64,000 nt of DNA from Limnomonas spitsbergensis (Eukaryota > Chlorophyta > Chlorophyceae > Chlamydomonadales), in contig JAYJMM010000078.1 in NCBI GenBank assembly GCA_037349105.1, positions 1,154,001 to 1,218,000 of the forward strand, read 5' to 3'. The notes under the pieces are model-generated. The model ran no database searches and was not told the origin of the DNA. It was given only the letters and a program-made list of their open reading frames with translations. The translations under genes were made by a program, and so were the position numbers. Position 1 is the stretch's first letter; each line of letters begins with the position of its first letter. Positions 51,501 through 61,451 of this stretch are shown here, piece after piece.

Positions 51501-54500
51501 GGAGACAGCGTTCACAGTGCAGACAGCCCTCCTGGCCATGCTCATCACAGGATCACAAATCCCTCCGTGCCGGTGAGTGCATGATGGTCAGTGCTAAGGG
51601 TTTGATGGGTTTATAAATGCGGTGAACGTATGATTGCAGAAGCAAAAAGTATGATGATGAAGCCCGATTCCCACCTTGAAGCCTAATTCCCACCGTGCCC
51701 AAGCATGGGAAGCCTGATTCGCAAGCCCCCTTGCCTGAGAAGCCTGATTCCCACCTTGCCCTTGCTTCGTGAGCAACACATGTGATGATAAAGCCTGATT
51801 CCCACCCTGAAATCTGATTCCTACCATGAAACATGATTCCCACCTTGCTCACGAAGGTTGCATGTGTTGAAGACCCTTCAACACCCGAGATTTGTTGGCA
51901 AGGGACCGTGTCCTGACCCAGACTGCTTACAGCCCACAAAATGCCTGGGGAACCATTTCGAGGTGGTCAAGCTGGATGCAACATTGGAGGAGGGACCAAA
52001 GCGAAAAATCATATACCGAGCCATTCACCACAAGGTAAGAACCCTGATTTATAAGACCAGCCATTTGTTAATTGCAGTGAAAGTAGATTCCCAGTCCATG
52101 CATTTGAATTTCTCCCTCATTATTAGTGTGTATGCCCTCCTTTACCCCCTCCCAGTCCATGCAGCTGTTTGGGCCCAAAGGATTAGTGTCCTTGCCCCCC
52201 TTGCCTCATCCCAGTCCAGGCAGCTGCTTTTCTCCATAACAAACAAAAAATGTTTGTGGGCCCTCCTTTACCCCCTCCCAGTCCATGCAGTTGTTTGGGC
52301 CCAAAGGATTAGTGCCCTTGCCCCCCCTTGCCACATCCCAGTCCAGGCAGCTGTTTTTCTCCAAAACAATACGTGTTTGTGGGCCCTCCTTTACCCCTCC
52401 CAGTCCATGCAGCTTGTTGGGCCCAAAGGATTAGTGCCCTTGCCCCCCCTTGCCCCATCCCAGTCTAGGCAGCTGTTTTTCTCCATAACAAAACGTGTTT
52501 GTGGGCCCTCCTTTACCCCTCCCAGTCCATGCAGCTTGTTGGGCCCAAAGCATTAGTGCCCTTGCCCCTTCTTGCCCCATCCCAGTCTAGGCAGCTGTTT
52601 TTCTCCATAACAATAAGTGTTTGTGGGCCCTCCTTTACCCCTCCCAGTCCATGCAGCTTGTTGGGCCCAAAGGATTAGTGCCCTTGCCCCCCCTTGCCAC
52701 ATCCCAGTCTAGGCAGCTGTTTTTCTCCATAACAATAAGTGTTTGTGGGCCCTCCTTTACCCCTCCCAGTCCATGCAGCTTGTTGGGCCCAAAGGATTAG
52801 TGCCCTTGCCCCCCCTTGCCCCATCCCAGTCTAGGCAGCTGTTTTTCTCCATAACAAAACGTGTTTGTGGGCCCTCCTTTACCCCTCCCAGTCCATGCAG
52901 CTTGTTGGGCCCAAAGGATTAGTGCCCTTGCCCCCCCTTGCCACATCCCAGTCCAGGCAGCTGTTTTTCTCCATAACAAAACGTGTTTGTGGGCCCTCCT
53001 TCACCCCTCCCAGTCCATGCAGCTTGATGGGCCCAAAGGATTAGTGCCCTTGCCCCCCCTTGCCACATCCCAGTCTAGGCAGCTGTTTTTCTCCATAACA
53101 AAACGTGTTTGTGGGCCCTCCTTTACCCCTCCCAGTCCATGCAGCTTGTTGGGCCCAAAGGATTAGTGCCCTTGCCCCCCCTTGCCACATCCCAGTCTAG
53201 GCAGCTGTTTTTCTCCATAACAATACGTGTTTGTGGGCCCTCCTTTACCCCTCCCAGTCCATGCAGCTTGTTGGGCCCAAATCATTAGTGCCCTTGCCCC
53301 CCCTTGCCACATCCCAGTCTAGGCAGCTGTTTTTCTCCATAACAATACGTGTTTGTGGGCCCTCCTTTACCCCTCCCAGTCCATGCAGCTTGTTGGGCCC
53401 AAAGCATTAGTGCCCTTGCCCCTTCTTGCCCCATCCCAGTCCATGCAGCTATTTTTCTCCATAACAATAAGTGTTTGTGGGCCCTCCTTTACCCCTCCCA
53501 GTCCATGCAGCTTGTTGGGCCCAAAGCATTAGTGCCCTTGCCCCCCCTTGCCACATCCCAGTCTAGGCAGCTGTTTTTCTCCATAACAATACGTGTTTGT
53601 GGGCCCTCCTTTACCCCTCCCAGTCCATGCAGCTTGTTGGGCCCAAAGGATTAGTGCCCTTGCCCCCCCTTGCCACATCCCAGTCTAGGCAGCTGTTTTT
53701 CTCCATAACAATAAGTGTTTGTGGGCCCTCCTTTACCCCTCCCAGTCCATGCAGCTGCTTGGGCCCAAACCATTAGTGCCCATGCCCCTCCTTGCCTCAT
53801 CCCAGTCCAGGCAGTTGAATATCTCCCTCAGGATTAGTGAGCAGACAGCTGAATAATATTGTGATGGGCAAAATAAGATATGCAAGAGAACAGTAGGCAG
53901 CAGGCATAAATGATACAGTGAACAAACATAATAATGGTGTACTTAAGTTGCCCTCGTTTCTTTGCTTACAGAACGACAGGCGAGGGTTTCAGCCAACCGA
54001 GCTCACACTACCGACAGGTAAGATTATTGCATTATTGTGCTGACCAAACTGCATGTGGTAAGCCTTTGGATCTTGCTGTCATAGTTTTTTGATGTAGCTG
54101 AATTGTAGCTGAGACAAGAAAAACATGTGAATCAATGATGCATCCCCTTCAACCCCTTCAACTGCTGAACATGTTGGCAATTATAATTGCCCTACCCTTA
54201 TCACTGCCCTAAAGCCATAATGTCACCGTATTATATCCTAACTGGAATTTTGCTTGCCACACAGGGCCGCTTACAGAACTGCTCATGTTTCACATCAAGA
54301 AAGGCCACAAGCGCCTTGCGGTGTCATCCGAGACTTCTTTGTTTGTGTCACGAAAGGGCGTGGCCTTGAAAGACACAACATTTGTGAACTACTGGCGAAT
54401 TCACATCCTGCGCAATGCCACCTTCCCATATTTCCCACCATCATGGGCTCGTCGCTTGTTCGTGCAGTCCTACACTGCAGCGGTTGGCCAGGATCCTGAG

Positions 54501-54846
54501 ATGTGGGATGGATGCGCTGTGGTGAGTCATGCTGGGAGGGAAATCGAATTTTGGACAAAACATATATTGATAATTCCCTTGCCTTGGCACTTGTCCCGGA
54601 GTTGGATACTTGGATGTATGTGGTTATGAGAAGCTTGCATGACAGTTTGTTTAGCATGGCAGTGATATCTGACGTGACACCTCATGCACTGTGCAGGCTA
54701 TGGGATCTAGCACCAAGACCTGGTGGAATCACTACGGTGCTCCCACAATGCGAAGACGTATCTCGCAGGCTGCCGTCGATAATCATGGGACATTCCAGAC
54801 ATTCATGGCCATGGCGAGCCATGACGAGCAATTTGAGGACGTTTAG
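48551..54846 (+). CDS. Twelve-exon gene for a putative tyrosine recombinase-like protein (795 aa)
   Basis: I joined exons 48551-48951, 49063-49212, 49395-49541, 49650-49769, 49978-50115, 50342-50473, 50693-50910, 51122-51572, 51857-52034, 53972-54017, 54265-54521 and 54697-54846. All introns are GT-AG, and the total is 2388 nt with one terminal TAG. Residues 1-133 are basic and unrecognised; 134-362 are acidic, Ser-rich exons, probably disordered. Residues about 440-540 look like an alpha-helical core-binding domain. From about 550 the pattern is that of tyrosine recombinases: TGSQIPPCR with candidate Arg I at 586, HHKN with candidate Lys at 645, a second Arg at 723 or 724, and MGSSTKTWWNHY with candidate nucleophile Tyr 759. 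An inserted C604-x4-C609-x5-C615 cluster may bind metal. The usual box II and III His positions appear to be Ser 720 and Ser 750. The family's known role is strand cutting and rejoining. A Crypton-type mobile element or a domesticated gene are both possible. No terminal repeats were found. Confidence 0.75.
49815..49953. repeat. 41-bp minisatellite in intron 4
   Basis: Copies start with AAGCGTATGCC at 49815, 49856 and 49897, and a partial AAGCTTATGCC lies at 49938. The period is exactly 41 bp, about 3.3 copies. The block fills most of intron 4 (49770-49977) just before the acceptor at 49977. Confidence 0.9.
51650..51850. repeat. Degenerate short repeats in intron 8
   Basis: About eight imperfect copies of a motif close to AAGCCTGATTCCCACCTTG are spread through intron 8 (51573-51856) with irregular spacing of roughly 18-45 bp. 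They end just before the acceptor at 51856. Open frames on either strand here follow from the repeats. The block is preserved in the copy at 58026-58226 and in the inverted copy at 63591-63791. Confidence 0.8.
52090..53830. repeat. 122-bp minisatellite filling intron 9 (about 14 copies)
   Basis: GTGTTTGTGGGCCC marks copies at 52373, 52495, 52617, 52739, 52861, 52983, 53105, 53227, 53349, 53471, 53593 and 53715, all 122 bp apart. Two diverged copies precede them. Each unit contains two related halves of about 61 bp, one with CCCAGTCCATGCAGCTTG and one with CCCAGTCTAGGCAGCTG. The array lies within intron 9 (52035-53971), so the frames it leaves open are not coding. It resembles the satellite's 122-bp module only in length. 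Confidence 0.95.
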
Positions 54847-54935
54847 AGACCTAGTCACTTCATACGCACGAGCGCCCATTGAGCATGAATGCGTAGCTTT
54901 ATAGTGTCGTGCAGCCTGTAGGGGGGGTGACAGGG
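54847..54935. other. 3' flank of the gene with a lone G-run motif
   Basis: After the stop codon, TGTCGTGCAGCCTGTAGGGG (54905-54924) continues as a GTGACAGG-type sequence. It resembles the core of the 45-bp repeats found at 56130-56493 (GCGCGCAACCTGTTG, a seven-G run, GAGACAGG). No clear polyadenylation signal was seen. Confidence 0.5.
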
Positions 54936-56010
54936 TCCATGCGCTTGCTCAAATATATGCGCGGCTACCATCCAATGAGCGGTGATTGGTTTATTGAGAC
55001 TAAGCGGTCTTTCGAGCTGACTAAGTTGCTCCCATCTTCCAGTCTAGCTGACTCGACTGGACACAGTTACATAACAGTTAGGGAATGACATGAACTGCAT
55101 GCGCTTGCTTAAATTGATGCGCAGCTACCATCCAGCAAGCGGTGATTGGTTTATTGAGGCTAAGCGGTCTTTCGAGCTGATTAAGCTGCTCCCATCTTCC
55201 AGTCTAGCTGACTAGACTTGAAACAGTCACAGAACAGTTAGGGAATGACAAGAACTGCATGCCCTTGCATAAATTGATGCGCATCTACCATCCAGCGAGT
55301 GTTGATTGGTTTATTGAGGCTAAGCGGTCTTTCAAGCTGATTAAGCTGGTCCCATCTTCCAGTCTAGCTGACTAGACTTGACACAGTCACAGAACATTTA
55401 GGGAATGACATGAACTGCATGCGCTTGCTTAAATTGATGCGCAGCTACCATCCAATGAGCGGTGATTGGTTTATTGAGGCTAAGCGGTCTTTCGAGCTGA
55501 TTAAGCTGCTCCCATCTTACAGTCTAGTTGACTAGACTTGACACAGTCACAGAACATTTAGGGAATGACATGAACTGCATGCGCTTGCTGAAATATATGC
55601 GCGGCTACCATCCAATGAGCGGTGATTGGTTTATTGAGGCTAAGCGGTCTTTCGAGCTGACTAAGCTACTCCCATCTTGCAGTCTAGCTGATTCGACTGG
55701 ACACAGGTACATAACAGTTAGGGAATGACATGAATGCATGCGCTTGCTTAAATTGATGCGCAGCTACTATCCAGCGAGCGGTGATTGGTTTATTGAGGCT
55801 AAGCGGTCTTTCAAGCTGATTAAGCTGCTCCCATCTTCCAGTCTAGCTGACTAGACTTGAAACAGTCACAGAACAGTTAGGGAATGACAAGAACTGCATG
55901 CCCTTGCATAAATTGATGCGCGGCTACCATGTAGTGAGCGGTGAATGGTTTATTGAGGCTAAGCGGTCTTTCGAGCTGATTAAGCTGGTCCCATCTTCCA
56001 GTCTAGCTTA
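54936..56010. repeat. 160-bp tandem array downstream of the gene (about 6.7 copies)
   Basis: GGGAATGACA recurs at 55081, 55241, 55401, 55561, 55721 and 55880, giving periods of 160 bp and once 159. Units carry ATGCGCTTGCTTAAAT, GCGGTGATTGGTTTATTGAG and CAGTCTAGCTGACT. The array begins about 90 bp after the gene's stop. Only its first unit is included in the duplicated copy (61312-61450). The period is not a multiple of three, so open frames break quickly. Confidence 0.93.
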
Positions 56011-56129
56011 GCTTAGATGAATAGCCTAAACCATCTTGCAGTTCAGCCCAATGCACTAGGCAGATGAAGCATGAATGTTGTTAACAGTTGGCGCTGCCCT
56101 CAATCCAGTGTAAGCTTCAAGTTTCTTAA
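56011..56129. other. Short spacer between the 160-bp and 45-bp arrays
   Basis: About 120 bp without an evident repeat or gene, starting in GCTTAGATGAATAGCC and ending in AAGTTTCTTAAT. Nothing was recognised in it. Confidence 0.5.
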
Positions 56130-56493
56130 TTTGTGCCGCGCAACCTGTTGGGGGGGAGACAGGTCCCTGGTTAATTGGTGGCGCGCAACTTGTTGGGGGG
56201 GAGACAGGTCCCTGGTTAATCTGTGGCGCGCAACCTGTTGGGGGGGAGACAGGTCCCTGGTTAATTTGTGGCGCGCAATCTGTTGGGGGGGAGACAGGTC
56301 CCTGGTTAATTTGTGGCGCGCAACCTGTTGGGGGGGAGACAGGTCCCTGGTTAATCTGTGGCGCGCAACCTGTTGGGGGGGAGACAGGTCCCTGGTTAAT
56401 TTGTGGCGCGCAACCTGTTGGGGGGGAGACAGGTCCCTGGTTAATCTGTGGCGCGCAACCTGTTGGGGGGGAGACAGGTCCCTGGTTAATCTG
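56130..56493. repeat. 45-bp G-run minisatellite adjoining the telomere tract (8 copies)
   Basis: Eight copies of a 45-bp unit each contain GCGCGCAACCTGTTG, a run of seven G, and GAGACAGGTCCCTGG. The period is exact (AGGTCCCTGG at 56161, 56206 and onward). As 45 is a multiple of three, a 15-residue periodic frame stays open, but it has no other coding support. The G-rich strand is the same strand as that of the telomere repeats that follow without a gap. Confidence 0.95.
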
Positions 56494-56740
56494 TAGGGTT
56501 TAGGGTTTAGGGTTTAGGGTTTAGGGTTTAGGGTTTAGGGTTTAGGGTTTAGGGTTTAGGGTTTAGGGTTTAGGGTTTAGGGTTTAGGGTTTAGGGTTTA
56601 GGGTTTAGGGTTTAGGGTTTAGGGTTTAGGGTTTAGGGTTTAGGGTTTAGGGTTTAGGGTTAAGGGTTAAGGGTTTAGGGTTTAGGGTTTAGGGTTTAGG
56701 GTTTAGGGTTTAGGGTTTAGGGTTTAGGGTTTAGGGTTTA
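56494..56740 (+). repeat. Interstitial telomere tract (TTTAGGG)n, about 35 units
   Basis: Nearly perfect 7-bp TTTAGGG repeats run for 247 bp. The only departures are two adjacent TTAAGGG units at 56660-56673. With the G-rich strand reading rightward, this is the orientation of a right-hand chromosome terminus, yet more than 7 kb follow. This repeat type is usual in land plants and many green algae. It differs from the TTTTAGGG of Chlamydomonas reinhardtii. Confidence 0.97.
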
Positions 56741-57501
56741 TATGGGTATCTCCCCACTCCCCACCCCCCCCAACCTTAACAGAATGAGCTAAAAATTTGT
56801 GGATGTGTCACTCAAGGTACCACTATTACACTCCCAAATTTTAAACAAATTTCCCCGAGGATTTTCAGAGTTATTAGGGTTTCAAGAAGTTATGGCCTTT
56901 GGGACTTAGTTTACAAACATACCACTATTATATATCATTTTCATTGGTTTGATGTGACTAAGACAATGGTGTCTTCAGAATTTCTAAATTTGAAGTTTTC
57001 ATTAGTCAAAACATGAAAGTAAGCAATCAATGGTTTTAAGCATAATCACTACATAGCTATAATGCTGACAAGTATAATTCAAAAACATAGGTGATATTGA
57101 GGTACATGGGCAATGTCTTACCTTGAGAGATCAGTCAAGGTGTGTGTATTCACCTAGTTTAGGGTTTTAGGGCTTGGTCCAGGGCCACCACTTTAGGGCT
57201 AAACCCAAGTTGGAGGTTCTCTCATTGGCCCCACCCAGTGCTTCTTACCCCTCCCCCTGGTGTTTTGTAGATGGGTACACCATGTGAGTGGGGGGAGGGG
57301 GAGTTAACATGTGCATCAAGCATGTTTACTTCAAGCAATCCTCCTCAGCATAGACTTCTCAAATCTTGCAGGCAATCTTGCAGTCCTCACTCAAGTCTTG
57401 CATAACACTGCAAGCATTGTTTGTACATTAGATGGCTAAGCAATATATTTTAACATGGGTGAAATGTGCTTACCTTAATGAAATTTCAAGAGAGTAAGCC
57501 C
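56741..57501. other. Unique AT-rich segment between the telomere tract and the second gene copy
   Basis: I see no gene, repeat or match to other parts of the window. It contains isolated telomere-like pieces (TTAGGGTTTCAAG near 56875, GTTTAGGGTTTTAGGG near 57157, CTTTAGGGCTAAACCC near 57191) and a polypurine stretch near 57290. It ends abruptly where the duplicated exon 8 begins. Confidence 0.6.
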
Positions 57502-60500
57502 TCTGGGCTTCATCGCCAACGTGCAAGACGTCAACCCCGAGACCTTGTCCTTGAATGTCTACAAGGACAAAGCGACATTCTTAGCCTTCATAGCCTACTT
57601 GAAGGCGCGGTCAGTTGGCCGGGACCACGTGGTTAAGCATGCATCCATATGCAGGCGTGTTTGCCAGTTCTTGTACCGGGGAACAGGCGATCTGCAGATG
57701 GGGGTCATGGACACCTGGTTAACCAATCTGCAGCGGCAGTTACTAGCCTCAATGCCCAAAACCCCGGTCAGTGAGATGCCCTATGGACCCGAGGTGTACC
57801 AGCACATCGACCATCTAGTGTCGCGTGCACGGCGGGCAATTGCATGGGATTCACAGCTGGATGATCTGACAAAGGTGGAGACAGCGTTCACAGTGCAGAC
57901 AGCCCTCCTGGCCATGCTCATCACAGGATCACAAATCCCTCCGTGCCGGTGAGTGCATGATGGTCAGTGCTAAGGGTTTGATGGGTTTATAAATGCGGTG
58001 AACGTATGATTGCAGAAGCAAAAAGTATGATGATGAAGCCCGATTCCCACCTTGAAGCCTAATTCCCACCGTGCCCAAGCATGGGAAGCCTGATTCGCAA
58101 GCCCCCTTGCCTGAGAAGCCTGATTCCCACCTTGCCCTTGCTTCGTGAGCAACACATGTGATGATAAAGCCTGATTCCCACCCTGAAATCTGATTCCTAC
58201 CATGAAACATGATTCCCACCTTGCTCACGAAGGTTGCATGTGTTGAAGACCCTTCAACACCCGAGATTTGTTGGCAAGGGACCGTGTCCTGACCCAGACT
58301 GCTTACAGCCCACAAAATGCCTGGGGAACCATTTCGAGGTGGTCAAGCTGGATGCAACATTGGAGGAGGGACCAAAGCGAAAAATCATATACCGAGCCAT
58401 TCACCACAAGGTAAGAACCCTGATTTATAAGACCAGCCATTTGTTAATTGCAGTGAAAGTAGATTCCCAGTCCATGCATTTGAATTTCTCCCTCATTATT
58501 AGTGTGTATGCCCTCCTTTACCCCCTCCCAGTCCATGCAGCTGTTTGGGCCCAAAGGATTAGTGTCCTTGCCCCCCTTGCCTCATCCCAGTCCAGGCAGC
58601 TGCTTTTCTCCATAACAAACAAAAAATGTTTGTGGGCCCTCCTTTACCCCCTCCCAGTCCATGCAGTTGTTTGGGCCCAAAGGATTAGTGCCCTTGCCCC
58701 CCCTTGCCACATCCCAGTCCAGGCAGCTGTTTTTCTCCAAAACAATACGTGTTTGTGGGCCCTCCTTTACCCCTCCCAGTCCATGCAGCTTGTTGGGCCC
58801 AAAGGATTAGTGCCCTTGCCCCCCCTTGCCCCATCCCAGTCTAGGCAGCTGTTTTTCTCCATAACAAAACGTGTTTGTGGGCCCTCCTTTACCCCTCCCA
58901 GTCCATGCAGCTTGTTGGGCCCAAAGCATTAGTGCCCTTGCCCCTTCTTGCCACATCCCAGTCTAGGCAGCTGTTTTTCTCCATAACAATAAGTGTTTGT
59001 GGGCCCTCCTTTACCCCTCCCAGTCCATGCAGCTTGTTGGGCCCAAAGGATTAGTGCCCTTGCCCCCCCTTGCCACATCCCAGTCTAGGCAGCTGTTTTT
59101 CTCCATAACAATAAGTGTTTGTGGGCCCTCCTTTACCCCTCCCAGTCCATGCAGCTTGTTGGGCCCAAAGGATTAGTGCCCTTGCCCCCCCTTGCCCCAT
59201 CCCAGTCTAGGCAGCTGTTTTTCTCCATAACAAAACGTGTTTGTGGGCCCTCCTTTACCCCTCCCAGTCCATGCAGCTTGTTGGGCCCAAAGGATTAGTG
59301 CCCTTGCCCCCCCTTGCCACATCCCAGTCCAGGCAGCTGTTTTTCTCCATAACAAAACGTGTTTGTGGGCCCTCCTTCACCCCTCCCAGTCCATGCAGCT
59401 TGATGGGCCCAAAGGATTAGTGCCCTTGCCCCCCCTTGCCACATCCCAGTCTAGGCAGCTGTTTTTCTCCATAACAAAACGTGTTTGTGGGCCCTCCTTT
59501 ACCCCTCCCAGTCCATGCAGCTTGTTGGGCCCAAAGGATTAGTGCCCTTGCCCCCCCTTGCCACATCCCAGTCTAGGCAGCTGTTTTTCTCCATAACAAT
59601 ACGTGTTTGTGGGCCCTCCTTTACCCCTCCCAGTCCATGCAGCTTGTTGGGCCCAAATCATTAGTGCCCTTGCCCCCCCTTGCCACATCCCAGTCTAGGC
59701 AGCTGTTTTTCTCCATAACAATACGTGTTTGTGGGCCCTCCTTTACCCCTCCCAGTCCATGCAGCTTGTTGGGCCCAAAGCATTAGTGCCCTTGCCCCTT
59801 CTTGCCCCATCCCAGTCCATGCAGCTATTTTTCTCCATAACAATAAGTGTTTGTGGGCCCTCCTTTACCCCTCCCAGTCCATGCAGCTTGTTGGGCCCAA
59901 AGCATTAGTGCCCTTGCCCCCCCTTGCCACATCCCAGTCTAGGCAGCTGTTTTTCTCCATAACAATACGTGTTTGTGGGCCCTCCTTTACCCCTCCCAGT
60001 CCATGCAGCTTGTTGGGCCCAAAGGATTAGTGCCCTTGCCCCCCCTTGCCACATCCCAGTCTAGGCAGCTGTTTTTCTCCATAACAATAAGTGTTTGTGG
60101 GCCCTCCTTTACCCCTCCCAGTCCATGCAGCTGCTTGGGCCCAAACCATTAGTGCCCATGCCCCTCCTTGCCTCATCCCAGTCCAGGCAGTTGAATATCT
60201 CCCTCAGGATTAGTGAGCAGACAGCTGAATAATATTGTGATGGGCAAAATAAGATATGCAAGAGAACAGTAGGCAGCAGGCATAAATGATACAGTGAACA
60301 AACATAATAATGGTGTACTTAAGTTGCCCTCGTTTCTTTGCTTACAGAACGACAGGCGAGGGTTTCAGCCAACCGAGCTCACACTACCGACAGGTAAGAT
60401 TATTGCATTATTGTGCTGACCAAACTGCATGTGGTAAGCCTTTGGATCTTGCTGTCATAGTTTTTTGATGTAGCTGAATTGTAGCTGAGACAAGAAAAAC

Positions 60501-61222
60501 ATGTGAATCAATGATGCATCCCCTTCAACCCCTTCAACTGCTGAACATGTTGGCAATTATAATTGCCCTACCCTTATCACTGCCCTAAAGCCATAATGTC
60601 ACCGTATTATATCCTAACTGGAATTTTGCTTGCCACACAGGGCCGCTTACAGAACTGCTCATGTTTCACATCAAGAAAGGCCACAAGCGCCTTGCGGTGT
60701 CATCCGAGACTTCTTTGTTTGTGTCACGAAAGGGCGTGGCCTTGAAAGACACAACATTTGTGAACTACTGGCGAATTCACATCCTGCGCAATGCCACCTT
60801 CCCATATTTCCCACCATCATGGGCTCGTCGCTTGTTCGTGCAGTCCTACACTGCAGCGGTTGGCCAGGATCCTGAGATGTGGGATGGATGCGCTGTGGTG
60901 AGTCATGCTGGGAGGGAAATCGAATTTTGGACAAAACATATATTGATAATTCCCTTGCCTTGGCACTTGTCCCGGAGTTGGATACTTGGATGTATGTGGT
61001 TATGAGAAGCTTGCATGACAGTTTGTTTAGCATGGCAGTGATATCTGACGTGACACCTCATGCACTGTGCAGGCTATGGGATCTAGCACCAAGACCTGGT
61101 GGAATCACTACGGTGCTCCCACAATGCGAAGACGTATCTCGCAGGCTGCCGTCGATAATCATGGGACATTCCAGACATTCATGGCCATGGCGAGCCATGA
61201 CGAGCAATTTGAGGACGTTTAG
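57502..61222 (+). pseudogene. 5'-truncated second copy of the recombinase-like gene (exons 8-12)
   Basis: Exons corresponding to 8-12 lie at 57502-57948 (missing the first 4 bp and the acceptor), 58233-58410, 60348-60393, 60641-60897 and 61073-61222. Splice sites between them, the stop codon and all candidate catalytic positions (Arg I split across 57947-57948 and 58233, Lys at 58408-58410, Tyr at 61109-61111) are intact. It lacks exons 1-7 and has no recognised promoter or start, so it is probably not functional. A shortened product of roughly 350 residues starting within exon 8 cannot be excluded. Confidence 0.8.
58466..60206. repeat. 122-bp minisatellite in the second gene copy
   Basis: This is the intron 9 array carried by the direct duplication, with the same number and order of repeat variants as 52090-53830. 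The single substitution seen between the two copies lies here, at 58953. Confidence 0.94.
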
Positions 61223-61451
61223 AGACCTAGTCACTTCATACGCACGAGCGCCCATTGAGCATGAATGCGTAGCTTTATAGTGTCGTGCAGCCTGTAGGGG
61301 GGGTGACAGGGTCCATGCGCTTGCTCAAATATATGCGCGGCTACCATCCAATGAGCGGTGATTGGTTTATTGAGACTAAGCGGTCTTTCGAGCTGACTAA
61401 GTTGCTCCCATCTTCCAGTCTAGCTGACTCGACTGGACACAGTTACATAAA

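Larger units (their letters stand above)
57502..61450 (+). repeat. Direct duplication of 51126-55074 (3949 bp)
   Basis: Every matched position is shifted by exactly 6376 bp from TCTGGGCTTC (51126/57502) to GTTACATAA (55074/61450), with no length change. By eye I found one substitution, C at 52577 against A at 58953, in the intron 9 array. The copy begins four bases into exon 8 and ends inside the first 160-bp repeat. Confidence 0.95.

Noticed and set aside
51553..51939. 128-codon minus-strand frame over intron 8 (and its copies)
   Set aside because: It spans a degenerate intronic repeat and overlaps real exons on the plus strand. It is a shadow frame.
52100..53660. Open frames of 60-232 codons in the 122-bp intron minisatellite (also in its copies)
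   Set aside because: They lie within intron 9 or run past its donor site. The open frames reflect 366-bp periodicity of the repeat; only the part before 52035 is exon.
2421..53830. Common origin of the satellite's 122-bp module and the intron 9 122-bp repeat
   Set aside because: The periods are identical but the sequences do not resemble each other; the match is likely coincidence.
48551..54846. Complete mobile element with terminal repeats or target-site duplication around the recombinase-like gene
   Set aside because: No matching terminal inverted or direct repeats were seen at the gene's flanks. Lack of such repeats is compatible with a Crypton-type element but does not demonstrate one.
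56071..56496. 141-codon frame with a 15-residue repeat (RATCWGGDRSLVNLW type)
   Set aside because: It is produced by the 45-bp tandem repeat and runs into the telomere tract. No other coding evidence.
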